Source: CAYFZR01 sp964347835 [NCBI: uncultured archaeon] (GTDB taxonomy: Archaea > CAYFZR01). From it: a stretch of 17,083 bases of DNA. The stretch covers positions 1-17,083 of the forward strand of contig CAYFZR010000033.1 in the NCBI GenBank assembly GCA_964347835.1. The letters are read 5' to 3'. Under the pieces are notes generated by a model. It did not search any database. It saw nothing but the letters and a program-made list of their open reading frames with translations, and was not told where the DNA came from. How positions within the stretch are numbered: the first letter of the stretch is position 1; every line of letters starts with the position of its first letter. This document shows, piece after piece, positions 1-8,069 of the stretch. The translations under genes were made by a program, and so were the position numbers.

Positions 1-126
1 AAAATGCTAATCGTGCATACCCACTCAGGATGGATAATGTTTACTCTAGGGATGTTTTTATTTTGGTATCTTGTAATTCAAGAAAAGGAAGTTACTAGTA
101 AGAAGAAATCAAACATCGATATTTGA
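1..126 (+). CDS. Archaeosortase/exosortase-family protein, C-terminal 41 codons only (cut by window edge)
   Basis: The frame is open from base 1 to a TGA at 124-126. The peptide contains VHTHSGWIMFTLGMFLFW followed by a charged tail rich in Lys, Glu and Ser. That core matches the last helix of the complete archaeosortase in this window (VHIHLGWVMFAVGMAVFW) at about 11 of 18 positions, including the HxHxGW motif that carries the presumed catalytic histidine. Archaeosortases are multi-pass membrane proteins that process proteins with C-terminal sorting tails. The Cys- and Arg-bearing parts lie outside the window, so activity cannot be judged. The stop is followed at 46 bp by the convergent glycosyltransferase stop. 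The call rests on this paralogy and on the position of the motif near the C-terminus. Confidence 0.7.
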   Translation, partial: KMLIVHTHSGWIMFTLGMFLFWYLVIQEKEVTSKKKSNIDI

Positions 127-154
127 AAGTCTGATTGAGAAATTTGACCTCGTA

Positions 155-172
155 TCGTTTTTTGAAAAATTT
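155..172. terminator. Possible bidirectional oligo-T terminator between convergent genes
   Basis: The short gap between the archaeosortase fragment (+) and the glycosyltransferase (-) has T6 at 158-163 on the plus strand and a complementary A-run at 165-169, which reads as T5 on the minus strand. Archaeal transcription often ends at oligo-T stretches without a strong hairpin, so this stretch could serve both genes. Confidence 0.35.
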
Positions 173-1249
173 TTAGCTAACAATTAACTCGTATAATTTA
201 TCAATTTCTTTTATCACCGTTTTCCAATTAAAATTATTCTTTACTTTCTTATATCCTTTTTCTCCAATTTTAGGGTTTTCCCAAGCTAGAAGAGCTTTTT
301 CGTAGAAGTCTTCAATGTCATCTAATTCAAAGAGAAAGCCATCAACCTTATCTGAAATAATCTCTGCAGGCCCTGTGTTGTTAGTAGCTACAACAGGTTT
401 CTTGCAAATCATTGCCTCTAACAAGGCGATAGGAGATGTTTCTCTGGAACTAGGCATTAATAAAACTTTACATGCGGATAAAGTATCAATAAAATCTTTG
501 TGTGGCAATGAACCCAAGCAAATCACATTTTTTGGGATTAAGTCATTTAAATATGCTTTTAATTTATCTGTTTGCACACCCACTATAACAAATAATCTAT
601 CAGGTATCTTCTTTGCTAATTCGACGAAAAGTTCGACTCTTTTACAATACTCAAGCCTTCCAACAAATAGATAAAATTCTTCCTCTATCCTATATTTTTC
701 TATAAACCTTTTCGAGTTTGCCTTCTTATATTCCTCAAGGTTAATACCATTTGGAATATATACGGATTCTATACCTTTTTCACTTTCGAGATATCCTTGC
801 ATCCAGGCAGAAACCGAAATCACAGCATCACAATCTCGACAAGATCTGAACATTCGCTCATTTTGATATTCTACAACAGGCCAAACTTTTAAATCATGCA
901 TGTAATCTTCTTTAAAATAGATTTGGTGGACCGTTTGAATGTATTTTGCATGTGTATTCTTTGGATGAAAGAACATTTCTGGCCAGTCAGGATGGCCGTG
1001 AAGATGAACGATATCATATTTTGGTAAGACAAAACGACTTAAATAAAGCCCATATGGATCAATTCTCTCAACCTTATATTTTCGTAATAACCGAACATAC
1101 CTGGTAGAATGTTTTTTGTAATAAATAGAAAAACGGGGAGTGATGGGCCTTAGCTCAAATTTAGAATGTTTAATTATGTTTGCTACATGAGTTTGAGTGC
1201 CGGTATGCTCTGTGGCTATACGAGGTCCAATAGCTATTTTTAAGGTCAT
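173..1249 (-). CDS. Glycosyltransferase family 4 (GT-B fold)
   Basis: Probably a retaining glycosyltransferase that moves a sugar from a nucleotide-sugar donor to a cell-surface glycan at the cytoplasmic face of the membrane. The protein is 358 aa from this start. It has an N-terminal acceptor half (HLHGHPDWPEMFFHP) and a C-terminal donor half with FVGRLEYCKR. The E-x7-E donor-site signature is ETSPIALLEAM, followed by KKPVVATNNTGPAEII, as in GT4 enzymes. The frame stays open upstream to 1483, but that extension is low-complexity and runs into the divergent methyltransferase. GT4 proteins usually begin near a 'KIAI' strand, so Met at 1249 (MTLKIAIGP) or 1258 fits. A TATA-like box at 1274-1281 sits about 28 bp before 1249, which favours a leaderless start there. 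The exact sugar and acceptor are unknown. Confidence 0.88.
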   Translation of the reverse strand: MTLKIAIGPRIATEHTGTQTHVANIIKHSKFELRPITPRFSIYYKKHSTRYVRLLRKYKVERIDPYGLYLSRFVLPKYDIVHLHGHPDWPEMFFHPKNTHAKYIQTVHQIYFKEDYMHDLKVWPVVEYQNERMFRSCRDCDAVISVSAWMQGYLESEKGIESVYIPNGINLEEYKKANSKRFIEKYRIEEEFYLFVGRLEYCKRVELFVELAKKIPDRLFVIVGVQTDKLKAYLNDLIPKNVICLGSLPHKDFIDTLSACKVLLMPSSRETSPIALLEAMICKKPVVATNNTGPAEIISDKVDGFLFELDDIEDFYEKALLAWENPKIGEKGYKKVKNNFNWKTVIKEIDKLYELIVS

Positions 1250-1273
1250 AGTTGTCATAAATAAATTGTCTAT

Positions 1274-1281
1274 TATATAAA
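1274..1281 (-). promoter_or_regulatory. TATA box for the GT-4 gene (leaderless)
   Basis: Read on the minus strand this is TTTATATA, centred about 28 bp upstream of the ATG at 1249 and about 19 bp from the ATG at 1258. In archaea the TATA box is centred near -26/-27, so transcription would begin at or next to the 1249 ATG. No ribosome binding site is seen between box and start. Confidence 0.5.
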
Positions 1282-1379
1282 AATTGGGCGAACGTAAGTT
1301 TGCTGTTGTAATTCTGCCAAGAGAACAGTTATGAAAGGCACGATCAATAAAAATATGAAAAGATAAGATACAATACAAA

Positions 1380-2324
1380 ATGATGGTTAAGGATAAATCT
1401 GAATTATTAAAAAAAGAGGGGCAAATCTTCGATGAATTAATTTTAAGAGAAGATAAAATTAATAGATTTTTTGGGGTTAACATAGATCAAATCGAACCCC
1501 TAGTGCAAGATGCATTTCGAGATAGGAGACCTCATGATTTGATTTATCACCTTATAAGCGATATAGGTTGGTTAGATGAGTCATTCGAAACGATTCAAGA
1601 ATTGTTTAATGGTATAGTCAAAAGTTCAAATGGCATAGTCTTAGATTTAGGATGCGGGTGCGGAGCACACTACAGTATCCTAGAAGGTAAATCGAAGAGA
1701 GTTATTGGTTTAGATATCTCTTCAGACGCTTTGAAAATTTATAAAATGAGTGGAAAAAATGAAAAATTAGTAAATGGAGATGGATGTAATTTGCCTATTA
1801 AATCAAATTCAATTGATATGGTATTTACATCAGAAGTGATCGAACACGTACGCAATCCAGAAATATTTACATCTGAAATATCCAGAGTTTTAAAAATAGG
1901 TGGAGAACTGTTCCTGACTACAACGACCTACGAATTTTTCATATTCGAAGTATTAAAATTAGTTTTGGAAAGTCCTAAAGCCTTTCCAAGGACAATTTAC
2001 TATTATTTTCGTGGGTTATTTAGTGAAAAGTATCGTGGCCTATGCATGAAACAAGGATTAGAACATCCAGATCATTTGCACGCCTTTATGAAAAATGAAC
2101 TCATTGAAAGATGTAAAAAGCATGGTTTGATCACCAAATATTCTACTTTTATAATCGTTCAGGCGATATTCCCTCAAATTCGTTTTAAAAAAAGAATTTT
2201 AAAGATGTTATTTTTTCCTATTAACAGGCTGACAAACTTTTTGAACCAAATATTTATTAAAAAATTTAGAGTCAACAACAAATATGGACCGAACATTGTA
2301 CTATATTGTAGGAAAACTGACTGA
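1380..2324 (+). CDS. Class I SAM-dependent methyltransferase
   Basis: A cytosolic methyltransferase of 314 aa. After an N-terminal region of about 85 residues comes motif I, VLDLGCGCGAHY, then an acidic residue at the end of strand 2 (VIGLDIS) that should contact the SAM ribose. Later motifs are NGDGCNLPIKSNSIDMVF, SEVIEHV and the post-motif strand RVLKIGGELFLTT, in the order of the UbiE/Methyltransf_11 type. The C-terminal 110 residues are basic and partly hydrophobic, which may reflect membrane or lipid-glycan association. It is divergent from the glycosyltransferase across about 130 bp and lies among glycan genes, so O- or N-methylation of a surface sugar is a reasonable guess; the substrate is not shown. 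Two ATGs in tandem (1380, 1383) are possible starts. A weak TATA-like AAATATG near 1350-1356 suggests a leaderless transcript. Confidence 0.85.
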   Translation: MMVKDKSELLKKEGQIFDELILREDKINRFFGVNIDQIEPLVQDAFRDRRPHDLIYHLISDIGWLDESFETIQELFNGIVKSSNGIVLDLGCGCGAHYSILEGKSKRVIGLDISSDALKIYKMSGKNEKLVNGDGCNLPIKSNSIDMVFTSEVIEHVRNPEIFTSEISRVLKIGGELFLTTTTYEFFIFEVLKLVLESPKAFPRTIYYYFRGLFSEKYRGLCMKQGLEHPDHLHAFMKNELIERCKKHGLITKYSTFIIVQAIFPQIRFKKRILKMLFFPINRLTNFLNQIFIKKFRVNNKYGPNIVLYCRKTD

Positions 2325-2336
2325 TTCATAAGAAAC

Positions 2337-3296
2337 TTAATTTTCGTTTAATTTTTCCTGAAACCAAGTAATAGTTGTTTTCAATCCTTGTTCTAAACTG
2401 ACGTTTGGTTGGTAACCCAAAATCTTATTCGCTTTTTCATAACTGGCATCTCGGTTCTGAACTTCGTATTCGGGAGGTCTCAGACTTTTGTTTGGATTAT
2501 ATTTTGTAGGATTCATTTTTTTCCCACAAAATCCCATAATCAGTTCTGCTAACTTTAAAATCGAGACGCTTTTTTCACCAGCAACGTTAAATATTCCGGT
2601 AACATCTTTTTCAGCGACCAAAATGTTTGCGTTAATGGCATCATCTATATAGCAGAAATTACGTGTTTGGTTACCATTGCCGTATACAAGAGGTGGCTCA
2701 TTCCTTAAGACTCTATCAATAAAGCGCGGTATTACAAACCGTTTATCTTGATAGGGTCCGTAAATATTGAAATATCTTAAAGAAACAGTTTTTAATCCAT
2801 AAACTTGTTCGTAAGATTCGCAATATTTCTCTCCTGCTAATTTGGCTACTGCATATACCGACTTAGGTTTTACAGGCTCTTCTTCTGTAACTTTTTCCTC
2901 ACACTCTCCATAAACTTCTGAAGTCGACGCGTAAACGAACTTTTCAACTCCGGCGTCTACTGAAGCAGAGAGCATACTCGAAACTCCAACTAAATCGACG
3001 TCTAAAACTTCTATTGGCCTCTTAGCCGCTCGTGTAACGCCTAATTCAGCTGCCTGATGGAAAATAATATCTACTCCGTCGATAAGTTGTTTGACTCTTT
3101 CTAAATCCCTAATATCGACCTTATGAAACTCGAAATTCTGGGCTGATAAAACCGTGCTCAGATTATCTAAACTCCCCGAAGACAAATTGTCTACGACAAT
3201 TACGTCTGATCCATAATCTACTAACTTTTCAACCAAATGCCTTCCTATGAAGCCTGCGCCGCCGGTGATTAGAACTCTTTTGTTTTTCAGGCTCAT
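2337..3296 (-). CDS. NAD-dependent epimerase/dehydratase (extended SDR, nucleotide-sugar)
   Basis: A 319-aa extended short-chain dehydrogenase acting on a UDP- or dTDP-sugar. The N-terminal Rossmann motif is TGGAGFIG (about residues 11-18), with an acidic residue after strand 2 (VIVVDNLSSG) that fits NAD rather than NADP. The catalytic segment has STSEVYGE and Tyr-x3-Lys in YAVAKLAGEKY. The sugar-binding half shows LRYFNIYGPYQD and NGNQTRNFCYIDD. The pattern fits UDP-glucose/UDP-GlcNAc 4-epimerases and related dehydratases, and the sequence alone does not separate them. A GTGAT element about 7 nt before ATG is a plausible ribosome binding site. Its stop lies 12 bp from the methyltransferase stop (tail to tail), and a 192-bp gap separates it from the upstream dehydrogenase, so it may have its own promoter. 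Confidence 0.88.
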   Translation of the reverse strand: MSLKNKRVLITGGAGFIGRHLVEKLVDYGSDVIVVDNLSSGSLDNLSTVLSAQNFEFHKVDIRDLERVKQLIDGVDIIFHQAAELGVTRAAKRPIEVLDVDLVGVSSMLSASVDAGVEKFVYASTSEVYGECEEKVTEEEPVKPKSVYAVAKLAGEKYCESYEQVYGLKTVSLRYFNIYGPYQDKRFVIPRFIDRVLRNEPPLVYGNGNQTRNFCYIDDAINANILVAEKDVTGIFNVAGEKSVSILKLAELIMGFCGKKMNPTKYNPNKSLRPPEYEVQNRDASYEKANKILGYQPNVSLEQGLKTTITWFQEKLNEN

Positions 3297-3488
3297 TTAA
3301 ATCACATATTAATTTTTAAGGAAACATTTTTACACTTAGGAAAGATTATTTTTGACTTAAATGGGTAATTTAGGTGTAAATTTTAATCACTATTATATAT
3401 CTTTTCATGTACGACCTTGATTATGGTTTAAAAGAAACTCTTAGTTGTGAAAAAATTGGAGTTATGACTTCTAATTTGATACTCACTC
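3297..3488. other. Intergenic gap between dehydrogenase and epimerase genes
   Basis: An AT-rich spacer of 192 bp. On the minus strand it contains an ATATATAA-like element at 3391-3402, which could drive the epimerase gene with a leader of roughly 70-75 nt. Two arms, TTTACACTTA near 3330 and TAGGTGTAAA near 3371, form an imperfect inverted repeat (9 of 10) spaced by about 31 bp. No convincing gene was found. Confidence 0.35.
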
Positions 3489-4814
3489 TTATTCTCTTTT
3501 CCCTATCCCATAATACACAATGTCATCTTTTACGTTTTTAATAATATTTCTACAATCAATAATGACTGGAGTGCTCATTAGTTTTTCTATCATTTCTAAA
3601 TCAATCTTTTTAAAATATGTGTGGTCTGTGACAAAAATTATACAGTCCGAGTCCTTAATCGCGTTTTCGATACTGTCCTCAGAAAAAAATTCTCCATATC
3701 TCGTTATTATAGATTTTGCATAGGGATCATATACCTTTACAGAGCCTCCAAGATTTAATAGTTCTTCTATAATCTTCTTTGCAGGAGATTCTCGCGTATC
3801 GTCAATATCTTTCTTGTAAGCAAGTCCAAGGATAGAAACATTTGAGCCAAATATTTTTTTATCAACTTTTTTCAATCCTTCCGCAACTAAATTCACCGTG
3901 TGAACTTTCATGTATTCATTGATTTCTCCGCTTAATTCTATGAATTTGGGTATAATTCCGAACTTTTTTGCCTTGTAAGATAGATAGTAGGGATCCAGAG
4001 GGATACAATGGCCCCCAACCCCGGGACCCGGATAAAAAGGCATATATCCAAAAGGTTTAGTTGAGGCAGCATTGATAACGTCCCAAACGTTAATCTCCAT
4101 TTTTTCGAAAATAAGGGCTAACTCATTCACCAGAGCGATATTAACTTCTCTAAAAATATTCTCAGTAATTTTTATTGCCTCGGCTGTTCTACAATCTTTA
4201 ACCTTTATTATCTCTGCGTTTATCACACTTTCATATAAATGAGCTGCGATCTCAGTACATTTTTGATTTATCCCAGCCACTATTTTTGGAGTATTCTCAA
4301 TCGTGTACTTCTCGCTGCCGGGATCTATTCTTTCAGGAGAATATGCAATTCCAAAATCTATACCTGCCTTCAGTCTACTTTTTTCAAGTATTGTTACCAC
4401 AACTTCCTCGGTTGTTCCGGGAAATGTTGTGCTTTCTAGAATCACAAAATGGTTTTTTATAAGTAGATTAAGTATCATTTCGCATGCATTTTTAATATGA
4501 CTCAGATCTGGCTCCTTATCTATAGTTAATGGAGTTGGAACGCACAAAATTAGAAAATCACATTTTTTAAGCTCTTTATGATCATTAGTCGGATAAAATG
4601 TCTCATTCAAATATTTCTTTAATATCGAACTCTTAACATCTTTTATATGAGAAATTCCTTGGTTCAACGTTTCTATTACTTCATTGTCTAAATCATGTCC
4701 AAAAACATTATATCTCTTTGCGAAAACCATTGCCAAAGGCAATCCAACATATCCCAAACCTATGATTCCAATTTTAGCAGTTCCGTTGTTGATTTTTGAG
4801 TATAATTCTTCCAT
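3489..4814 (-). CDS. Nucleotide-sugar dehydrogenase, UDP-GlcNAc/UDP-ManNAc 6-dehydrogenase type (WbpA/WecC-like)
   Basis: A 441-aa enzyme of the UDP-glucose/GDP-mannose dehydrogenase family, which oxidises C6 of a UDP-hexose(NAc) to a uronate with two NAD+. The N-terminal NAD domain has GIIGLGYVGLPLAMVFA. The segments CVPTPL, ESTTFPGTT and YSPERIDPG follow, the last being typical of the N-acetyl-hexosamine branch. The catalytic cysteine lies in GPGVGGHCIPLDPYYL. The C-terminal UDP-binding domain has GLAYKKDIDDTRESPA. Length is normal for the family. A TATA-like stretch at about 4842-4855 (minus strand) lies some 30 bp before the ATG. With the adjacent epimerase and glycosyltransferase it implies a glycan containing an N-acetylhexosaminuronic acid. 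The choice between GlcNAc and ManNAc as substrate is not resolved. Confidence 0.92.
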   Translation of the reverse strand: MEELYSKINNGTAKIGIIGLGYVGLPLAMVFAKRYNVFGHDLDNEVIETLNQGISHIKDVKSSILKKYLNETFYPTNDHKELKKCDFLILCVPTPLTIDKEPDLSHIKNACEMILNLLIKNHFVILESTTFPGTTEEVVVTILEKSRLKAGIDFGIAYSPERIDPGSEKYTIENTPKIVAGINQKCTEIAAHLYESVINAEIIKVKDCRTAEAIKITENIFREVNIALVNELALIFEKMEINVWDVINAASTKPFGYMPFYPGPGVGGHCIPLDPYYLSYKAKKFGIIPKFIELSGEINEYMKVHTVNLVAEGLKKVDKKIFGSNVSILGLAYKKDIDDTRESPAKKIIEELLNLGGSVKVYDPYAKSIITRYGEFFSEDSIENAIKDSDCIIFVTDHTYFKKIDLEMIEKLMSTPVIIDCRNIIKNVKDDIVYYGIGKRE

Positions 4815-5092
4815 ATGTTTTTCCTATCTCAAATGTTATTATTTGTATATTTATCGTTGTTGATTTTGTCAAACGTGCTCTTTGGGCCGTATTTAATCCA
4901 ATTTGTAAAGAAGATTAAAAATATTATAAAATTCTTTTTAGATGCAAAAATTTGGAAAATCGGTTGAAAACTCAAAAAATTTTTTTCTTTCTCTTATTGG
5001 AAATCGTCTACATGCGGAATCATAATATGCAATATTTATATTCTCAAGATAAGAAGATAACTAGATCCGATAAATTATAAAAGTGATTAGAA
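4815..5092. other. Divergent promoter region
   Basis: This 278-bp AT-rich gap separates the divergent dehydrogenase and 953-aa protein genes. A TATA-like element at about 4842-4855 (-) faces the dehydrogenase. TTTATATTC at about 5036-5043 (+), roughly 50 bp before the ATG at 5093, could start a leader of about 29 nt that includes the weak ribosome-binding element GTGAT at 5083-5087. No gene is evident inside. Confidence 0.4.
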
Positions 5093-7954
5093 ATGAAAAA
5101 GATATCCTCCCTCATTATCTTATCTTGTATCACGCTTAATTTATTGATCGTTTCCGCAATCGCAGAACCAGCCTATGAAAGCAAGAAAGGTCTTTTAATA
5201 GGGGTTTGGCTTTCTGAAACCTCTGAGGAATGGTGGACTACTCAAAACACCAATGCTCATTTTATCATAACAGGTGATGGAACTTCTATGGTTTTTAAAG
5301 TTCAATTTCCATACGAAACTGATTGGTCTACCCTTAACATTAAAGATGGAACTGAAGATTTGATACGTGGCAAGGATTATACAGTTAATGAAACGACAGG
5401 AGACATTACTCTAAGATATACGGTTCAGGATAGAAAATACAATCTTACCTATGAAACATCAAATTCATTGTGGTTTGGAGACTATTTTCCTGTTGTTTTA
5501 CACTTAGCGGGAGTTCCATACAAGATCTTGAGCGATTCTGATATTTTAAATGGTGATTTATCCCAATATGCGGGAATAATAGCTCCTTCGGTTATAGCTG
5601 TTCCTTACGAAGATTATGCTATAATTCAACATAAAATAGAGAGTTACGTTAAAGACGGAGGAGTATTCGTAGCCATGGGACATTTCATGGAATTAGGAAA
5701 AGATAGAGCGGGTAACTGGCGGAATCTATGCTGTGATTTACCTGGAGGAGTTATGGACTATTATCTCGGCGTCGAATCTAAAGAAGAATACGATGAATCG
5801 GATTATAAAGGAACTTTGGAAGAGGCAAACTTGGGAGCAACGACCTCAGGCGAGATGACTGGAGTTTACATAACTACTGCAGAGCACAAATATAAGAGAA
5901 AATTACAGGCAACTTCCTTTGCAACGAAGAGTGAAAATTCTTTGATATTTACAGATCACGGAACCGGAGAAACAATAGCATTAGGTATGGATCTTCTGAC
6001 AGAAACGAGCGCCATACTATACGACAGAGTTAGCGAGAACCCATATAATTATTTGAATGCGAATATAAATCTTTTAAGTGATATTGTCTCTCGAATATAT
6101 GAAAAGAGAGGCTATCCAGAACTGAGTCTCTATCCTTTGCCAAGGGCGAAGAAGGCATTATATTTATCGAGGATTGACATAGACGAGAAAGGTTACAATA
6201 AGACGAAAGATGTCGCAGAAGTATCTGAGAAATACGGATATTCTGCTAATTTTTATATACCTGTTGTCGACTACGTCCTTAGACACGATAGACCAATAGC
6301 CTATTCTTTGGTTGAAGTTGGACATACAGTGGGATTACTGGACAGATTCCATACCGATCTCAAAGGAAATATAAAAAGTCCAGGAGAAAATCTTCGAGAA
6401 AGGGATTTATTTCGAATGTACTATGGATTTTATCCTTTGTACGAAGCCCCTGATTACAGAGCAGGAAATCCGGTATCTCCCTATACTGGAAGGCTCATAG
6501 GAGGAGATACCTTTTCTTGGTCAGCGAGTATAAACGTTAAGATGAGTAATTTTTTGGGCTCTACATTTATGTATCCTTATTTACACTGGACTACGGAAGA
6601 TGGAAGGGTATCTCCAACGGATTTTATGTGTGTATTCAACGCGTATAATGTCGATAAAAGTGATATAAGTAAAGATAAGCATATTGAGAATTACGTAGAC
6701 AATGCAATTCGAGGTAACGGTATTATAAGCTTTTTATATCACCCAAGTGCAGAATATCTGGATAGATATGAGAGTATTTTAAAATACATGAGGCAAAACG
6801 ATGTCTCGGATGTAAAGCCAAATGAATTAGTAGATTTTTACTCGGGATACTTCGGCATAGATTTCGTCTCTGCCGAGTATGATACGCTGATGCAGGATGT
6901 TGTTATTACTATTAAGAGTAAAAAGGACGCAAATGACATAACTCTCGATTTAGGAAGAGAGATAATGCCGGCAAAAATGAATGAAGAATATTTATTAAAT
7001 ATTCATTTTGACAAGTTGGTCCTACCTCCGTTAAAGGCAGGAGAGACAAAGATAATAATACCCATAGGAGCCCAAGCTCCTCTCTTATATTCTAATCTTG
7101 ATGTATCGAATGCCATATATGATCCTAAAACTAAAACGATTAAAGTGGATGTAACAGGCCGAGGAGAAGGCTACATAAGAATAGAGAATCTAAGACACCT
7201 AGAAAAAATTTTTAGGTCTGGGCTGGAGTGGAGTAATTTCACCTATGAAAAGAAAAAGAATTCTCTAACGATAAACACAAGAATAAAACCAAGAGAAGAG
7301 CAACACTTCATTATCTATTCTTCTATAGTAATGAAGATCGAAGATACAGATCAAGACAAGATATCAGACGAGGCAGAAATCAATATCTATCATACTGATC
7401 CAAACAACCCGGATACAGATGGAGATGGCCTGTTAGATGGAGGGGAGATAGAATTAGGATTAGATCCATTAAGGCAAGATACAGATGAAGATGGTATACC
7501 AGATGGAGGGGAGATAGAATTAGGATTAGATCCATTAAGGCAAGATACTGATGAAGATGGCATGCCTGATGGTTGGGAAGTGAGGTACTTCTTAGATCCG
7601 CTGAGAGATGATTCATCAGAAAATCCTGATGGAGACCTGTGGAACAACTCTAGAGAGTATTTGTTGGGCAAAGATCCTCGAGTAAAGGACATAAAAGAAA
7701 TAGAGAAAAAGAGCATCTTCAAATGGTCCATCGCTATTTTCGTAATATTATGCATATTCGCTGGAGTACTGTTTAATGAAACCGTTTTAAAAAGGAAATA
7801 TTTTGAAATTACCAACGGAAGATCTCTGAGAGATATTAGAGAGGAACATGAGAGATTATTCCGAGAAAAACTTAAAGGAGAAATAACGGAGGAAGAATAC
7901 GAAAGAAAGATAAAAGAACTGGAGGAAGAAATCGAAAAAGTGGTTAGAAAATAA
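5093..7954 (+). CDS. Exported membrane protein: GATase-like + polysaccharide-deacetylase-like + Ca-binding repeats + TM + SHOCT-like tail
   Basis: A 953-aa type I membrane protein. A signal peptide (to about residue 25, cleavage near AIA/EP) precedes a beta-rich region. Residues about 128-300 resemble a class I GATase-like (ThuA/beta-galactosidase trimerisation) fold, with IIAPSVIAVP and YVKDGGVFVAMG. Residues about 350-600 resemble a polysaccharide-deacetylase barrel: SRIDIDE, EVGHTVGLLDRFHTDL and ISFLYHPSAEY parallel the Asp, His and 'LHP' motifs of that family, but the usual HxxxH is not clear. Residues about 750-840 hold DxDxDG repeats of the thrombospondin type 3 kind, expected to bind calcium. 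A transmembrane helix (about 876-895) leads to a charged cytoplasmic tail with KLKGEITEEEYERKIKELEE, a SHOCT-like segment. Its place beside glycan genes suggests remodelling or binding of surface polysaccharide. Domain calls are by eye. Confidence 0.8.
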   Translation: MKKISSLIILSCITLNLLIVSAIAEPAYESKKGLLIGVWLSETSEEWWTTQNTNAHFIITGDGTSMVFKVQFPYETDWSTLNIKDGTEDLIRGKDYTVNETTGDITLRYTVQDRKYNLTYETSNSLWFGDYFPVVLHLAGVPYKILSDSDILNGDLSQYAGIIAPSVIAVPYEDYAIIQHKIESYVKDGGVFVAMGHFMELGKDRAGNWRNLCCDLPGGVMDYYLGVESKEEYDESDYKGTLEEANLGATTSGEMTGVYITTAEHKYKRKLQATSFATKSENSLIFTDHGTGETIALGMDLLTETSAILYDRVSENPYNYLNANINLLSDIVSRIYEKRGYPELSLYPLPRAKKALYLSRIDIDEKGYNKTKDVAEVSEKYGYSANFYIPVVDYVLRHDRPIAYSLVEVGHTVGLLDRFHTDLKGNIKSPGENLRERDLFRMYYGFYPLYEAPDYRAGNPVSPYTGRLIGGDTFSWSASINVKMSNFLGSTFMYPYLHWTTEDGRVSPTDFMCVFNAYNVDKSDISKDKHIENYVDNAIRGNGIISFLYHPSAEYLDRYESILKYMRQNDVSDVKPNELVDFYSGYFGIDFVSAEYDTLMQDVVITIKSKKDANDITLDLGREIMPAKMNEEYLLNIHFDKLVLPPLKAGETKIIIPIGAQAPLLYSNLDVSNAIYDPKTKTIKVDVTGRGEGYIRIENLRHLEKIFRSGLEWSNFTYEKKKNSLTINTRIKPREEQHFIIYSSIVMKIEDTDQDKISDEAEINIYHTDPNNPDTDGDGLLDGGEIELGLDPLRQDTDEDGIPDGGEIELGLDPLRQDTDEDGMPDGWEVRYFLDPLRDDSSENPDGDLWNNSREYLLGKDPRVKDIKEIEKKSIFKWSIAIFVILCIFAGVLFNETVLKRKYFEITNGRSLRDIREEHERLFREKLKGEITEEEYERKIKELEEEIEKVVRK
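7436..7567 (+). repeat. Two near-identical 66-bp tandem units (22-aa DxDxDG repeat)
   Basis: Units at 7436-7501 and 7502-7567 each encode DGGEIELGLDPLRQDTDEDG plus two residues. They differ only by a few bases near their 3' ends. A diverged third unit begins at 7568 (DGWEVRYFLDPLRDD). Near-identity at DNA level in the calcium-binding region indicates recent duplication, or copy-number change by slippage or recombination. Confidence 0.9.
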
Positions 7955-8000
7955 CTATTGCCAAAACGAAAAAGTGGTTAGAAAATAACTATTGCCAAAA
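7933..8000 (+). repeat. Perfect 34-bp tandem duplication spanning the stop codon of the 953-aa gene
   Basis: Units 7933-7966 and 7967-8000 are identical over 34 bp. The first contains the last six sense codons and the TAA (7952-7954). The second repeats them, stop included, in the 3' flank. Because 34 is not a multiple of three and the first copy already has the stop, the protein is unaffected. Confidence 0.9.
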
Positions 8001-8035
8001 AGAACAATTTCAGTGAAGAATACATATAAGAATTG

Positions 8036-8069
8036 GGCAACTTAAATTTTTTTTAATGAGGCAACTTAA
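8036..8069. terminator. Oligo-T terminator with flanking 10-bp direct repeats
   Basis: T8 at 8047-8054 on the plus strand, about 95 bp after the 953-aa stop, is a likely archaeal oligo-T terminator for that gene. It is bracketed by two copies of GGCAACTTAA (8036-8045 and 8060-8069); the second overlaps the stop codon of the convergent archaeosortase gene. Confidence 0.4.

Noticed and set aside
1250-1483. N-terminal extension of the glycosyltransferase frame to 436 aa
   Set aside because: The extra 78 residues do not resemble a GT4 N-terminus, overlap the divergent methyltransferase and its promoter, and lie upstream of a well-placed TATA box.
3329-3380. Inverted repeat TTTACACTTA / TAGGTGTAAA as an operator
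   Set aside because: Imperfect, widely spaced and in AT-rich sequence; not convincing without conservation.
3407-3541. Plus-strand frame starting MYDLDYGLKETLSC with a hydrophobic stretch
   Set aside because: Its second half lies antisense within the dehydrogenase gene, no ribosome binding site is seen, and a TATA element only about 10 bp from the ATG would not serve it.
7436-7567. CRISPR-like repeat pair
   Set aside because: Units are directly adjacent with no spacers and are in-frame coding repeats.
7380-7815. Long minus-strand frames opposite the calcium repeats
   Set aside because: They arise from the repeated codons of the real gene on the other strand, and their translation is Ser/Pro or Leu/His-rich repeat noise.
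5093-7954. The 953-aa protein as an archaeosortase substrate
   Set aside because: Its transmembrane helix is followed by a charged tail of nearly 60 residues and no PEF-like motif precedes the helix.
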